A stretch of DNA of 64,000 bases from Scatophagus argus. Lineage: Eukaryota > Chordata > Actinopteri > Scatophagidae. Under the pieces are notes generated by a model, which saw only the letters and a list, made by a program, of their open reading frames with translations, did no database searches and had not been told where the DNA came from. Shown here in pieces: positions 47,516 to 63,941 of this stretch (position 1 is the first letter of the stretch; every line of letters starts with the position of its first letter). The stretch is from assembly GCF_020382885.2 (NCBI RefSeq), contig NC_058512.1, positions 1,239,001 to 1,303,000 on the forward strand, in the 5' to 3' direction. The translations under genes and the position numbers were made by a program.

Positions 47516-50500
47516 CTGTGGAGGAGTGACTGTCGCTCACCTTCAGTTTTTCTGAATTGAGCAGCTCCTGCTTGATCTCCTTCAGTCTGGCCTCTCTGAC
47601 TGCCTGCTTGGTCACTGAACGCATCGCGTCCTGCAAACAAAACCGACGTTCATCATCTCCACTGGGAGAACTGGAGGTCAAACGGACGACTGATTTAAGC
47701 CCACTTCATTATGTGTGCTAATGAGCGCTAACTTCACAAAGAGGACAAACGTTCGTCCTGCTGGGCTGGACGAGGATACTCACCCTGCACCTGTACCTGA
47801 AGCCTTCAATCTCCTCCATCTTGAACTTGTATGGCTTCAGAACACTTTCAGCGTGATCTGAAAACAGACAAGAATGTGTCACGCTAATAAATAAACACGT
47901 CGCTGCTTCTCCTCTTGGGTTCAGCTGTCTGCATTCATGTCTCTCAGCTCCGTGTAAACCAGCAGATTCCTGACTGGAAAGCAGGACTGAATATCCAAAT
48001 CACAGCAGCTGCACATTTGCTAAAAAACATTTTCCTGGACTTTAAAACCAAACAGCATATCCTGCCTAAAACTCGCTGTTACCTCCTGTGAGCGCCTCCT
48101 CCACCTCCGCCAGCAAACCGAGCTCAGTGTGAGAGATAAAAGACAGCGCAGAGCCCGGGTTGTCCGCTCTCGCCGTCCTGCAAAACCAGAACACCACATC
48201 AGGGTTTGATCCTCACACAGTTAATGACACCAAAGACAGGACAAGACAAGAGCCGCGACTCGCCTTCCAACTCGGTGGATGTATGACTCCACGGTCGTGG
48301 GGAAATCGAAGTTGATGACGTTGGAAACATTTTGAAAGTCCACACCTCTGGAGACTCCGTACTCTTTGTCCTTCATCCTGTCAAAACGTCATTTAGAAAT
48401 CGCTGTTAAAATGTCACCACAGGGACTTTCTGAAAAACAAAACTGCACCTCCGTGATTTTAAAACAAACCAACACTTCTTGTAGCATTCGATTCGACTCA
48501 CTTTCCTCCTTTCTCTGACGTCTTCTTCTTCTGTGCTTGTGAAGCAGCAGCAGGAGCGGCGGCGGGGTCAGCCAAACTCTGCTCGTCTGTGGCGATGATG
48601 TAGTCGTAAAATCCCTGGTTAAACTGAGTGATGATGTGGCACCTGGAAGGCCAACGTGAGCAGAGGAGAAGGAAATGAACAAGCTGTACTCGAACTTTGA
48701 CTCAGATGAGTAGCAGGTTGCCGTCACGGCGCTCTAACGATCAGGTTTATCTTGGACAACAAACAAAACGGGCACATTCTAATTCAGGCATACGTTTAAA
48801 CATTCAAATTAAGCATCTCCCAAATGCTCAGACTTTGTACGAACACCACACGTTACACTTAAATTCTTAAATATGACATCTGGATCGGAGGTCTTCACAG
48901 GTCCACAACACTGTGTGCAAAAAGAAGCAGAACTGGTTCTGAAGCTGGTCAGGAGACTGGAATCCAGGGTGCAGCTGGCTGATATTAAAGAGTTCATGTT
49001 ACTTGTCAAAACGAGTCCTTGTGTCTTAGCTAATGTAACAGGAGGAGTCGTCTCCATTGCGTCTGGCTGTGATGCAAATCTGCCCTCCTAGCCAAGAGAG
49101 CTAAAACACAGCCAGGCTTTCCGTTGCTGTTCCTCTCTTGATGATTCAAAGAGCCTGGCTGACCCATTCAGTATTTCAGATTAAAAGTCCACTTCCTGTC
49201 AGGGAGACGAGTCTGGTGGAGCACTCACTCACGCAGGTCATTTGGTGCCACCTTGTGGCCACAGATGCACTCTGCAGTCCACTTGCAGGTGGTGTTGCAC
49301 TGCACCAACAGATCTGTCCTCTCGTGTCCAGGTCTTCACAGATCCACTTGGGTGTTATACATAATATTAACTGGACAGGTGAAGGCCTTCATTCTGTGTT
49401 ACTGAATATTAAAATATTTTACTGAAATTACTGACATAAATCTGCATCTCTTTGTGAATATAGAAAACGAGAAAACTCGTCAGAGGTGTTCCAGGACACG
49501 TACAAGAAACTAAACATACAGACAAAATTCTTGTAATTATTTGCATGTCAAACGCAGCTGTTAACTGAACACCCTGCACTGTAAAAGCCGGTCAGAAGTG
49601 GTCTCACCTGGACTGGACGGGCAGCTCGGAGTTGAGCACGCAGGCAGGGATACCAAACTGTTCCAGAAACAGTTTGAGCCTGTAGCACCTGTCCACGGCG
49701 CCGACGAACACCAGCGTCTTGCCCTGAACCAGCCGCAGCCTCAGCAGCGTGTAGATGAGCAGGAACTTGTCCTCCTCCTCACACTTGATGCTGTACTGCT
49801 GCAGCTGGCTGCTGTCCGGGAGCTGCGAGCCCTGCAGCTTCAGGATCACCTGAGAGGACACAGATCCAGAGTCAAGAACAGTTTCAGAGCTACCGTTTCT
49901 CCTGTAACCTCTCTAGCAGGAGGGTGACATTACGGGGTTGTGCAGCAGCAGCTCCTTTAAGGCCTGAACGTCCTCGGAGAGAGTCGCCGACATCAGGAAC
50001 GACTGGTAGATCTTCGGCAAGTGACTGTGAATAAAACACAACAAGATCATTTTAGGACAAGAGAAATACTGATGATGTTTGGTGGAAAGAAAATCCTGCA
50101 GGAATCACTACTAAAATCTGAAAATTAGTTTTTTGCACTTCTGGTTCCCTCATCTTGCATTTTCTCACCACAACAGGTTCTTCAGGTCAGCCTCAAAGCC
50201 AAAGGAGAAGAGCAGGTCGGCCTCATCCACAACCAGCATCTCCAGGGACGAATGCAGGACCAGGTTCTGGGCGTTGAGGTGGGCGAGCACACGGGACGGC
50301 GTCCCCACGACCACATCTGGCTTCTCCATCAAGATAGGCCTGTTCAAACACAACACGCCACCCATCACAGTCCTTGTGAGAATCAGTTCCGTCTTGGACA
50401 CATTTCATATCCTCAACAATCAATCTGACGTGTGAAGACACAAACATATCGACATCGATCCACAGAATCGGGTTTTCATGACTGAAAATGAGTGATAACC

Positions 50501-51675
50501 TCTGAGACGACAGGTCAGCTTTCCCAGAGATGTCGGCCACGCGGACGTCCCTCAAGCAGTACGCCGTCAGCTGTCTGATCATGGTCTGGACCTGCTGTCC
50601 CAGCTCTTTGGTCGGGACCAGGATCAGAGCCCTCACATCCTGCTCACGGACACTCTGAAGACACCAGACACAAAGTCATTCCAGAAGATGCAACAGGACG
50701 GTGACGGTTTTTAATGCAAAAACATAACATTCACAACATGAGAAGATGACTCAGATAGACAGACAGACAGACAGACAGATGGATAGATACATTATTGATC
50801 CAGAGGAAAATTCAAGGAGCTACTGGAGAGGCTGCCACTCCTGTCGGCGCTGGAAGACGGGATGTTCGCTGGGGTAAACTGTTCTTTCGCCTCACCTGTT
50901 TGGAGGTCAGGATGCGCTGTATGACGGGCACAGCGTAAGCTGCAGTCTTTCCAGATCCGGTCCGGGCTCGGGCCAGCAGGTCTTTCCCCTCCAGAGCCAG
51001 AGGGATGGCCTTCTCCTGGATCAGAGTGGGCTGGGACCAACCCAGATCTGCAACCGCCTGCACAGTGATGACAACAAGAAGTGAGTTCACAGAGCACCAC
51101 AGGCTGCCTGAGACATCAGATTGGACGTTTCTATAGGTGGATTTTAATTCTTCTTAAACTTGATGCTGCACAGGATTCGAAGGCTGTTCTGTTGTCTGGT
51201 GAATGAACTGAATTAAACTGAATGTGATTATAACATCACGCTGCTGCACTACAGTACATTACGTAACCCTTAAACAAAATTAGCCCGTCGTTCTTCATGG
51301 AGATATAGACAAAGTGAGACAGGAAGGAGAGCAGGACACCGACTGGCACGGACCGTACATCCGTGGACATGGACTGCTAAACCGTGGACACAGTTTGCTA
51401 ATCTCTAAACTGACTATTTTTCCTCACTTGACCCCCAGGAGACTTCGCAGTGATTAACAGTTTGCCACACTGCTGGCTAGCTAGCGCAGCCGCAGTGAAC
51501 TGCAGTGTTTACGTCGAGTTTCCTTCACTTGTCGACGGATTTTACTCTTCAGCTGCGGGGTCAACGTTTCACCGACAGTTTAATTAACACATTCCCAAAG
51601 GGTCAAACGGCTTCGCACCTTTAAAAGACGGTCGTCCAGGCCCATTTCATGAAACTGTAGCCTCTCAGCTGCCAT
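46893..51675 (-). CDS. ddx56: ATP-dependent RNA helicase DDX56 (nucleolar DEAD-box)
   Basis: A nucleolar DEAD-box helicase that works in large-ribosomal-subunit assembly. Exons on the minus strand: 51619-51675, 50896-51057, 50500-50654, 50169-50339, 49934-50024, 49608-49849, 48502-48642, 48264-48377, 48083-48177, 47784-47857, 47541-47630, 47335-47440, 47140-47243, 46893-46964. They total 1674 nt, or 557 residues (human about 547). Visible motifs: Q motif GWSQPTLIQ, Walker A ARTGSGKT (Lys56), PTKEL, TPSR, VDEAD (163-166), SAT, RGVDF and the arginine-finger motif HRVGRTARA. The region after helicase motif IV carries a low-complexity Ala/Lys insert (about residues 310-335), as in human. The C-terminus is basic ([12 protein letters not shown]) and ends [18 protein letters not shown], matching the human tail pattern. 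The intron after exon 8 starts with GC rather than GT. Nothing looks broken. Confidence 0.97.
47286..47330. repeat. (GT)n microsatellite
   Basis: A GT run with a 'gcgcgcac' interruption, immediately beyond the ddx56 exon 12 donor. Confidence 0.9.
47479..47511. repeat. (CA)n microsatellite
   Basis: An AC run lying in the 100-nt intron between ddx56 exons 11 and 12. It takes up about a third of that intron. Confidence 0.92.
50757..50825 (-). repeat. (CAGA)n plus LINE 3' tail
   Basis: 'agacagacagacagacagacagatggatagatacattattgatccagaggaaaattcaagg' is a tetranucleotide run joined to the 'ttattgatcc' LINE end, in ddx56 intron 2. It has the same architecture as the copies at 8.6 and 38.4 kb. Confidence 0.65.
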
Positions 51676-52727
51676 CTCTCTCCACGACACGACGTGCACA
51701 CGTGCGTCGCTGGATTTTTACGTCATGTTGCATTGAAGACCCTTCAGGCAGACTCGGTGTTCCCAGATTTCCTGTTCTTTTCTTTTCTTTTTTGATGTTT
51801 TAGGGACCTAAATTTAATGATAAACAGAATTTATTAACATTACATTAAAATAAATATAAAGTTTAATTTGATCTCTAATACATTTCATATTAAATCAATT
51901 AAATAGGCCTCAGAATAATAATTAAATAATAATTAAATAATAATTAAATATTTTATTTCTGTATTGTTGATGCATGAATGTGTGAGCATAACTAATGCTG
52001 TAGCTGGGAAAGGTGGAAATCATTCTAACTACATATTTAATATGTTAATGTACTTCTACTACGATAAATGTACATCCTCGGGACCAGTAGTGATGTTGTT
52101 TACTGCGATTTACTCCTTGATGATTACCGTACTTTTGTTGAAATAATTTTCCCTCATTTGACCGCAAGATGGCGACAAACGCCTACAGTGACTGAACCCC
52201 GATGTCATATAAGCCATCATTAAATTTAAAAATAAACCAGCAAACTGAAACACACCACACACGGAGCTGCTCATGAACACAGCATGCATACATACATACA
52301 TACATACGTACGTACATGCCGCTGTGACACCCGGGATCAGGTGTGTGGACTCATGTGTCCGAGTGAGGACTTGTTGAGGAGACGGTGAGGCGGCGGGTGG
52401 AGGTGGACGTGCCTGGTGGATGCTGAGGAGCCGTCTCATCATCATCCCATCCATCCTCCCAGAACAAATAAATGAGTCAACATGGCCGCGGAGCAGCTCG
52501 TCCTGTAGCACCGACGAGACAGCGAATTTAACATCACTCAGGTAAATCAAATGGACGTTTCGTAGGGAAAACTGGGCCTGCGGGAGTTTATTTTATATTA
52601 CAGAGGATTTTCTTCCATCATCCGGCCCCTGTTCACCAAAACAAAGCTACAGGTAAGTATTTGTTATGTAATCACTTACAGGCTATTTTACGAGAGAAAT
52701 CATTTCCCCCTCAGCTTTTCAGATCAA
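51676..52727. promoter_or_regulatory. Divergent promoter region of ddx56 and dusp26
   Basis: About 1.05 kb separate the two start codons on opposite strands. The ddx56 side has 'gacacgacgtgcacacgtgcg', with E-box and CRE-half-site look-alikes. The middle (51850-51960) is very AT-rich with 'aattaaataat' repeats. The dusp26 5' untranslated exon or exons probably lie near 52380-52655. A (CATA)n run sits at about 52285-52308. Exact starts are not visible. Confidence 0.5.
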
Positions 52728-53746
52728 ATGGCGTTCATGTCCCGGTTCTCTCGGTCCCGGAGCAGCTCCAGGTCTCCGAACCGAAAAGAGACCGAGCGCG
52801 TCTCCCCACACCTGACGGTCTCCGAGCTGGAGAGGCTCCTGTGTACGGGCAAAACCGCCTGTAACCATGCGGACGAGGTGTGGCCACGACTCTACATCGG
52901 AGATCAGTGAGTTTACGCAACCCTCATGGTATTAAGAGACAACAAGCAGCGGTGGAGGAAGTAAAAGTCCTGCTTTTAAAACTGTAGTCAATGAAGGTAC
53001 AAGTACCTCAAAAAAGTACATTTTTGAGGTACTTGTACTCGAGTATATCTGCTGTGTCAAACTTCTCCAATTCAGAGGGAGCTGTTGTACCTTTTGCTCC
53101 TCTGCTACATCACCTTTACCTGTGCACGCTGACATGTAGAGAAGTGAAAACCAGCCTGACCGACTGATTGTGAAAATCTCGTCTTCTCTGCAGAGATATT
53201 GCGTCAGACCGCCGTGAGCTGGCCAAACTCGGCATCACACACATCCTCAACTGTGCCCAGAGCAAGTGGCGCGGTGGAGCCGAGTACTACGCCGGGATGA
53301 ACATCACCTACCACGGCATCGAGGCTCACGACTCCCCGACGTTTGACATGAGCGTCAACTTCTATCCTGCAGCTGAGTTCATCCACAAAGCCCTGACAAG
53401 CGGAGGTTAGTCTGTGCGTGACATTTATACACATGAAATACACCCTAAAACACAATTCATAAAAATTAAGTTTAAAAGGAAAAGTGAAAAACACCTGAAA
53501 ACAGCAGACTGAAGGTCATGTGTTGTGTTTGTAGGTAAGGTGCTGGTGCACTGCACTGTGGGAGTGAGCCGATCAGCCACTCTGGTGCTGGCCTACCTGA
53601 TGATCCGACAAAACCTGACGCTGGTGGAGGCCATCAAAACGGTCAAGGACCACCGAGGCGTCACCCCTAACCGGGGTTTCCTCCGCCAACTCAACGGCCT
53701 GGACGGCATCCTGAGAGAGAGTCGTAAGACGCCGCAGCAGAGCTGA
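52728..53746 (+). CDS. dusp26: Dual-specificity phosphatase 26
   Basis: An atypical dual-specificity phosphatase of 200 residues, reported in mammals to act on MAP kinases and other substrates. Exons: 52728-52906, 53194-53405, 53535-53746. The N-terminus is Ser/Arg-rich ([17 protein letters not shown]), followed by [23 protein letters not shown], which is typical of DUSP26. The catalytic loop HCTVGVSRS gives Cys137 and Arg143; Asp106 in EAHDSP is the general acid. Downstream [10 protein letters not shown] is the usual family ending. There is no CH2/MAP-kinase-docking domain, as expected for an atypical DUSP. The first methionine at 52728 is followed by a second at codon 4, which matches the internal TFMARFSRS of the human protein. 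It looks intact. Human DUSP26 has a longer N-terminus. Confidence 0.95.
52997..53038. repeat. Perfect inverted repeat (18-bp arms, 6-nt loop)
   Basis: 'gtacaagtacctcaaaaa' is followed by 'agtaca' and its exact reverse complement, in dusp26 intron 1. The arm contains 'gtacctcaaaa', a piece of the percomorph MITE seen at 29.5 kb; the surrounding 'agcggtggaggaagtaaaag' is that family's end. Confidence 0.93.
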
Positions 53747-56680
53747 AAACTTCCCGACCCTCAGAGGCAGCAGCCAGTCTGGTTACAGGGAGGTAACGGG
53801 ACCAAGTTAGGACAAGCTGTCTGACTCTGTAGCAGCAGGTGATAGCAGGACTTGACTGATACCAGTATCTTCAGACTTCACACTCATTCATTTATATTTA
53901 TTTATTTATGTCATATTATCATTTGTTTGGTCCTTGGGCCTCTGAAGCAACACTGGACGGTAAAACTCTCCAGTAATATCGAATAAGAATGGAGGGAAGC
54001 CTTCACACAACGTTTGAGGAAACTCTCAGATCATTAAGGACAAATTAATTTAAGTCGAGTCCAGTTGTCTGAAAGGGATTTGCAATCGTACAGGATACGA
54101 GACGAGACCTTAAAGGCACGAGTTCAGAGTATGAAACAACAAAATTAAAATTAGTTTGTGTCAACTAAACCACCAAGACACCGTACTTCTGACCAGTCGC
54201 TGGCCATCTCGATATTAATGAGGAGTAGAGTCCAAAATGGAAGAAATTGGTGTAGCTTTTTAACTGTGTTGTCGACTGCAACACAAAAGAGGAATGTTTT
54301 GTGTCGGTTTTGAGAGAGTTGACAGCACAAGCATTTCTTTAGACCAAAATTTGTGAATGTAGTGTCCCGTTAGCGGCCGAGCTAACAGCAAATCCACAGT
54401 GAGCAGGGGTGCTAGCTAGCTAGCTTTATCACCTCCTGACTAATGACTAATTGAATTAAATAATTTACATTATTGTGACTGACTAGTGCTAACATATTAC
54501 TGGCTAGCTAGCATGATAGCCATTTGCTCGCCAGTCACACTGGTTTATCAGCTAACCCTGCGTTGAGACCGCCAAGAACCCAGAGGGGCCTGCAAAAACA
54601 CAAGAACATGGTTCCCAACTCAGGGGTCTGGACCACAGCTCAAAGGCACATTCAGCCTGTGACAAGCAGTCCCAAGCATGTAATGTGTTGGTTATAAAGC
54701 CTCCCAAAACGGTTGTGGAAAAGCAGGCTCTTCAACTCCTTCCACCTTTTAATGAAACTTCAGCCCACCCTGATGCTGGTGTTTTGTCTCCTGTAATTTC
54801 AGGTTTTCTGGACACCTCTCATGCTCTGCAGGAATCCTTAACAGGTCTTCAAGTCTCATTTCTGCTGCATTTCTTTGACAGGAAATTTCTAGAAATGACC
54901 TGATAAAGGTCTGAAGACCAACAAACAAAATAAGATTTTAGGACCAAGATGTAAATAATTGCTAACAGTATTGCCACTGCCCTCTCGTGTCTCCGGTAAA
55001 ATCACAAACGCAGTGAGAGATTATCTGCAGTGTTCCTGTCAGCCAGCCTGGATGCTCACAGTTGGGATTCAAGGGGCTGATTTTGCAAGGAACCCTGAAA
55101 CGACCACACGTGTCCCTGAGCACACGTGGGCCGTCGTGTCTTTTGTAGTCAAAACTGAGGTAAGATCTGCGACGAATATCGGCCATCTCGCTCCCCGTAG
55201 TTTGCAGGTCTTCCCTCGACTTACTTTTTTACATTCAGCAAGTGTCATTAAGTGCTCTGAACAACTCACACACTAGTTGTAGCCCAGGTCTAAACCAGCA
55301 CAGTTATGTAGCCCGTCGATTACAGTACTACAGTGTTGTACACAATTATTATCTGTGACGAGTTTGTGAATAGCAACATACAATACACAGCGTGAGTCCT
55401 GTTTTAAATCCAGTGTTGAATAAGTTCAGTGTCCAGTCCGGTGTATTTCAAATATCCACGGTCCTTCTTCACTCCTTTGTGTTAGATATGTTGTGCGTGA
55501 TGATCTGACATTCATCTCGTAGATCAAGCAGTACTGAAGCCCGTTCGGACAGGATTATCATCACGGGGGAGGTGAGGGATGAAGTATTCGCCATGCCCCT
55601 CAGAAGTCATAGCTCAGTCAAATGTGAACACACAATCACAAATTACATATTTTTAGATTCGGGGTGAATTGCGCTTCAATTATCACATTTTCGAGTTTTC
55701 TTCAGTACCAGAGTAATTCAGTGCGAGTGGTCTGTTCACCCATGGCTACACCACAAACAACAACTAATTCGACCTAAATTTACACAGTTTGACCAGATGT
55801 AAACATATATAGGCTAAAACGAATCATTTCTCCAAGGAGCGTTTCAGCACCTCGCTGCAGCTCATCCACTTCAGAATACCAAGACGTTGCTCCAGGCAGG
55901 ATTTAAATTACTCATGAGGAGCAGCCGCTTCACACAGCAACTACAGGTGACTGCAGAGGTGATTATTACTGGGGTGAAGGTGAAAAATGATCCACAAATG
56001 TGTCAAAGTCACCCCCACAGCCCCAAGAGAAATAAATCCAGTCCGAATGGTGCTTTAGACTCAGCATGGTACATCGTACGTAACGTGGCTATGAAACAAC
56101 CTCCAGTGTGGTGTGTCGCGTCAGCTTCACAGTGACTGTTAGCTGTCTAGAGTAGGACTCTAAGTGATAATTTAATATGCCAGCACAAAAAGCATTTAGA
56201 GTAGACAAGCAGTGGGAGATAATACCACAAATGTGCCATTGCAAAAGCTACCAACTGCCCGGGCGACAGGAGAGCGCACCGCTCTTTGGTCCAGGTGTTC
56301 AGTGAGGCTCGTGTTCTCACGCTTGTGAAGAACAAAACGTGATCCAATGCTGAAGTTTAAGACTCTTTACAGATACCTGTGTGTGTGTGTGTGTGTGTGT
56401 GTTATTACCTTTACTGTTACAGTATCACATGTTTTTTTGTGACTCGTGGTCTTCGTCTGTGCCGTTTCAATGCCACCATGATGACGTGTGGCTGAAGAGA
56501 CAGAAGAGATGAGCAGCTCAGATTCACACAAATGTAAATAAAAAGCTGGTTAGTGACTTCGTACAACCTGTTCAGATTTAAAAGTATTGTTTGATGTTTT
56601 CATTAGGAAAAGCTCATTTGCTTTCTTGTGTGGAGTCAGAGGAGACAAAAGGTTTGACTCCCATGTCAGTGCACTTAGTA
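53747..56680. other. Downstream of dusp26, no gene seen
   Basis: The dusp26 3' untranslated region starts here. No clear AATAAA occurs within the first 0.7 kb, so the transcript may be long. Short direct 'gctagctagctagc' motifs occur near 54415 and 54505. A (GT)n run lies at about 56379-56402. No open frame has family similarity. Confidence 0.5.
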
Positions 56681-56689
56681 TGAGATAGG

Positions 56690-57050
56690 AGGTGATTAGC
56701 TTAGCTTAGCCTATCACGTAGATTTGCTTGTTTACAGATGAAACAAACCAGAGACGGATTAATGACAGTGACAGAATGAAGTGTAATTTTAGAGACAAAG
56801 ATTTCACACAGAAGCAAATAAAATCTATTTTCAATTCTGTCGGCAGGAAATGACAAGCAGATTTTATCAGCTGGAGCTAAACAGCTAATTAATGCTAACA
56901 GTGTTAGCCATTAATGTTCGTGTACAGACTCCATGTCATCATGTGCAGAAACCCAAAGCTTGACACGTCTTCGCTAGCTGTTTCTCCCTGCTTCTGGTCT
57001 TTATGCTAAGCTAACTGCCTTCATACTTCCTGGACAGACAGGAGTGGCTT
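56690..57050. repeat. Dispersed percomorph repeat ('gattagcttagcttagc' type)
   Basis: It starts near 'gtgattagcttagcttagcc' and ends near 'ctttatgctaagctaactgcc' and 'ggacagacaggagtggc'. I recognise these as the two ends of a common teleost interspersed repeat. It is non-coding and its age is unknown. Confidence 0.5.
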
Positions 57051-58860
57051 TCCATGAAAGACCGTTTTGCATTGTGCCCTTGGAAAGCGAGGCAGAGTAG
57101 CAAACCATGTGGACACGTCCATTGTGAGTTTAAGACACAATTTGTTGCCATTGTGTGTAAAGTTAATACTCAGTAGCATCACAGCTGACTACTTGGGGAC
57201 CAACGAAAGACCAAGACGACCCCTACATCCCCACAGCATGAAAGATACTTTCATTAGATCTTGGATATTTTAAATTGGCTCTTTTTGTATGATGTTTGGA
57301 TTAAATTGTGAAGCCACAAAGTTTCTCCCAAAATCCAGAATCAACCCGTCGAAGCTCCTCTCTTGTTCCATTTTTGTGTCAGGAAAACAGAGACTTCCTT
57401 TGCTTCGACTCTTTTGAACACCACAATGTTCTGGTGCAGCAGAATCTGCCTTTTTTCAGAAGCTTCCTCAACCTCAATCCTGAATCCTGAATCCTGAATC
57501 CGCTCCGTGTTTGACGCAGAGGAAAGACTTCTGCGGTGGGGAACGATCCATGGATATTTTCTCTAACTATTCCGATCTTTCCCTTTGCTGTATTGGTTCT
57601 GTGTGTTTTGTATTTGTGGTTTAACCGTGCTGTGATTGGTCGTCGGTCTCGATTTCCTGTTTGTTTTGTTACCTTTGAGACCTTTCTATAGGAAAACTTG
57701 AATTCTTTTGAATTTATTTTTGTATCACTCTCTTTGAGGTTCACTGGAGAAACTGGCAAAGGAGATGTTGATGCCTTAATCTGTGTACTTCAGCGTGGTT
57801 TTTACACTTTTGTTTCTATGTTTTTATTGTTTTATTAAAACTGAGCATTGATAACTTTGTTTTGATAAAATCTGTACTTAATCAGAAATAAAGACAAACT
57901 TCTCTCAGTGCTGTTATGCTGTACTTTGTATGAAATAAAAGTAAACCTATCAGCAGCAGCTGAAGGTCTGCGAGTTGAGTTTTACACAAGACTGACAGCT
58001 CCAGTCAGTCCATGACATCCTGCTGTGTCATTCCACATCTCGCCCCGCCCTCCTGTGCTGTGGTAACACTTCTCCCGCCATTTCCACCACCTGAACTTCC
58101 CCGCCCTTTCATGCTCCAGCCTCTCACTTCTTCTTATCAGCCCAGTAGCTTGTACATGCTGGTTCGTTCACGCTCTGCCAGGTCGTCTCGTTTGCGTCGC
58201 CTGCCCGCCTGGCGCTGCTGGGTTCAGGTTCAAGTCTGTTCTGTGCCACGCCAGCTGCCGTGGAAATGTAGATGCTGAAATGTTTTGTAGCTCACGAAGG
58301 ATTTCTCATTCACGCTGGGTTAGAGGTAGAATCTCACCTCCAGGCCCACGTTCTGCTGCTTTCAAATGTCTTGACTTTAATCAGCAACTTGTGTATTCTT
58401 AAGGCGTGATTTATTGTACTAATACTTCATTCACTGTATGCTTTGACTGTCGCCCCCGAGGTGCAGTATTTAAGACTTGGCCACCTCCCATCATCCTCCA
58501 TACTCTTTTGTTTATTTCTTAGACTAAAAAACTAGAAGAGCTTGTGGAACAGATGTCCCAGGTGGAACTGCTGAGCTGTACTGTCAGACTGTTGCCTCTA
58601 GAGGTACAAAGTGGTACTACAGGAGAGGATGAGATGGGGCTAGCAGGTTAGCATGCTAACTTCAACACAATACAGACATCTGACAAAGTACACACTTATT
58701 GTACTTTTACTATTTAATTATGAAGCTCCTTGTTACCTTAACAAATGTTCTAGTTGAATGAACAATAAATGTGACAAAAACGTTAATGTGATTAAATCAT
58801 AGACTTGAATACACAACTTAAGTATGAACAAAGCTTGAATGAGAGGACACACACAAAATG
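57051..58860. other. Intergenic DNA with plus-strand poly(A) signals
   Basis: AATAAA occurs on the plus strand at 57887 and 57935 after a T-rich stretch (57500-57850), resembling the end of a long 3' untranslated region. dusp26 is the only plus-strand gene upstream, but a 4-kb tail is only a guess. A triple 'tcctgaa' repeat sits at about 57478-57500. No coding exon is recognised. Confidence 0.4.
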
Positions 58861-58874
58861 AGCTTCCAAGTCGT

Positions 58875-58880
58875 TTTATT
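58875..58880 (-). terminator. Poly(A) signal of ppia copy 1
   Basis: TTTATT on the plus strand reads AATAAA on the minus strand, about 175 nt past the stop. The same sequence context is repeated at the second copy. Confidence 0.65.
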
Positions 58881-59053
58881 TACACAGTTACCATCATTTT
58901 ATTCCAATTTTGTTAACAAATGTGGTCCTGAAAGTACAAAATATAACAGAATGAACCTCAACACATGAGCAGATTTTTCTTTTTGTTTCTATTGGGATGC
59001 ATACAATGAAGGACACGCCTGACAGGCTGGACCGAAGGAGTTTTGTCTCACTA

Positions 59054-60564
<1,511 letters not shown>

Positions 60565-61819
60565 GACGGTAGAAGCGCTTCGGATGCGACTGTGACGGAC
60601 AAACTCACTCGAGTGAATTCCTGTATGTATGTTTCTGTATTTATAGGACTTAATGCAACGGTGATGTAAAGGCTGCCTACAGCAAATCACAGCCAGGTTC
60701 TTCTAAAAGGCTCGGGGATGGGCCAATGGGAGCGGATGTGGGCGGGGCTAAGAAGGCCGGCGGCGGGATGCCTCCACGGGCGGAGCGTGGAGCGGACAGA
60801 CGGGTTTCTGTCGGGATTAAGTCAGCGATTTGAAAGAGGTCATGTGCAAACGTGTTAGAATCCAACTGTGCCCAGAACGCTGGGTGAGGTTCACTGGCTC
60901 TCAGAGAGTAAAGCGAGCCAAGTTTTCCGTTTATCTGCTGTCGAAATCTCATCACACCAAGCGAAACCCGACTGTGGCTCTGAGTACATCTGTAAGACCG
61001 CACGTCTGTTCAGGGGTCCACTTGGTGAAACACGTGCAAACTAAACACATTCAGACTGACACATTAGTTCAGTGTTGGAAGAAGAACTGCAGTCCCAGAG
61101 CTACAGGACCACTTTAAGCAAAAGTACGTCTGAAGAAAAATCTTAGCAGTTTATTATGAGTGAGTGAGAGAAACCTGAAAAGTCATCTGAAGATTCTTCC
61201 GATTCCTTCATACGATCACATGTACACCAATCTGTTGTGTTTGGGTTCAGCTGTTTACTGTTTTATGTTGAAAGAGAGGTTTACTTCCTGTCTCTACCAC
61301 CAGGTGGCAGTCTTTCCACAGAACAGCAGACAGGCTGTTCCCCCCCATTCGACTGATTTCTTAAATTTCATGTGATCTCCTCATTTGGCCCACATTGACT
61401 GTAGACAAAGACCACAAACCTAACTGCAGTTTTGAATGTAGGAATTATGTGGAGTATTTTTTGCAGTACTTCTAAAACCAGTACTAGTACTACACAGTAC
61501 TAGAAACACTCAAATACAAAAAAGTAACCAAGCTGGATATTCACGCATGAGAAGACACACACAAAGTTAGCCTTCAATTAGTTTTATTTACACGACCGCC
61601 ATCGTTTTAATTCAGATTTTGTCAACAAATTTGGTCCTTAACAACCAGATTAGAAGATACAAAATATTACACAACAAATATCAACACAGGAGGCGTTTTC
61701 AGAGGGGACTGAGGGTTCACTGGGTGTACTGGAACTGATACACACCCTGTCAAAGATTAACTGGGATGCATACGATGAAGGACACGCCTGACAGGCTGGA
61801 CTGAAGGAGTTTTGTCTCA
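60565..61819. other. Spacer between the two ppia copies
   Basis: The first part (60565-60830) is GC-rich and should hold the promoter of copy 1; no TATA box is evident apart from a 'tataaatac' on the minus strand near 60637. The later part (about 61070-61520) has 'cagtgttggaagaagaactgcag' and 'gtggagtattttttgcagtact', diverged pieces of a percomorph MITE. The end holds the 3' untranslated region of copy 2. Confidence 0.5.
61583..61588 (-). terminator. Poly(A) signal of ppia copy 2
   Basis: TTTATT on the plus strand, about 230 nt past the copy 2 stop, in the same context ('gttttatttacac') as copy 1. Confidence 0.65.

Positions 61820-63941
<2,122 letters not shown>

Noticed and set aside
58012-58278. 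Plus-strand open frame of 88 codons between dusp26 and ppia
   Set aside because: Low-complexity composition, no family match and no splice partner.
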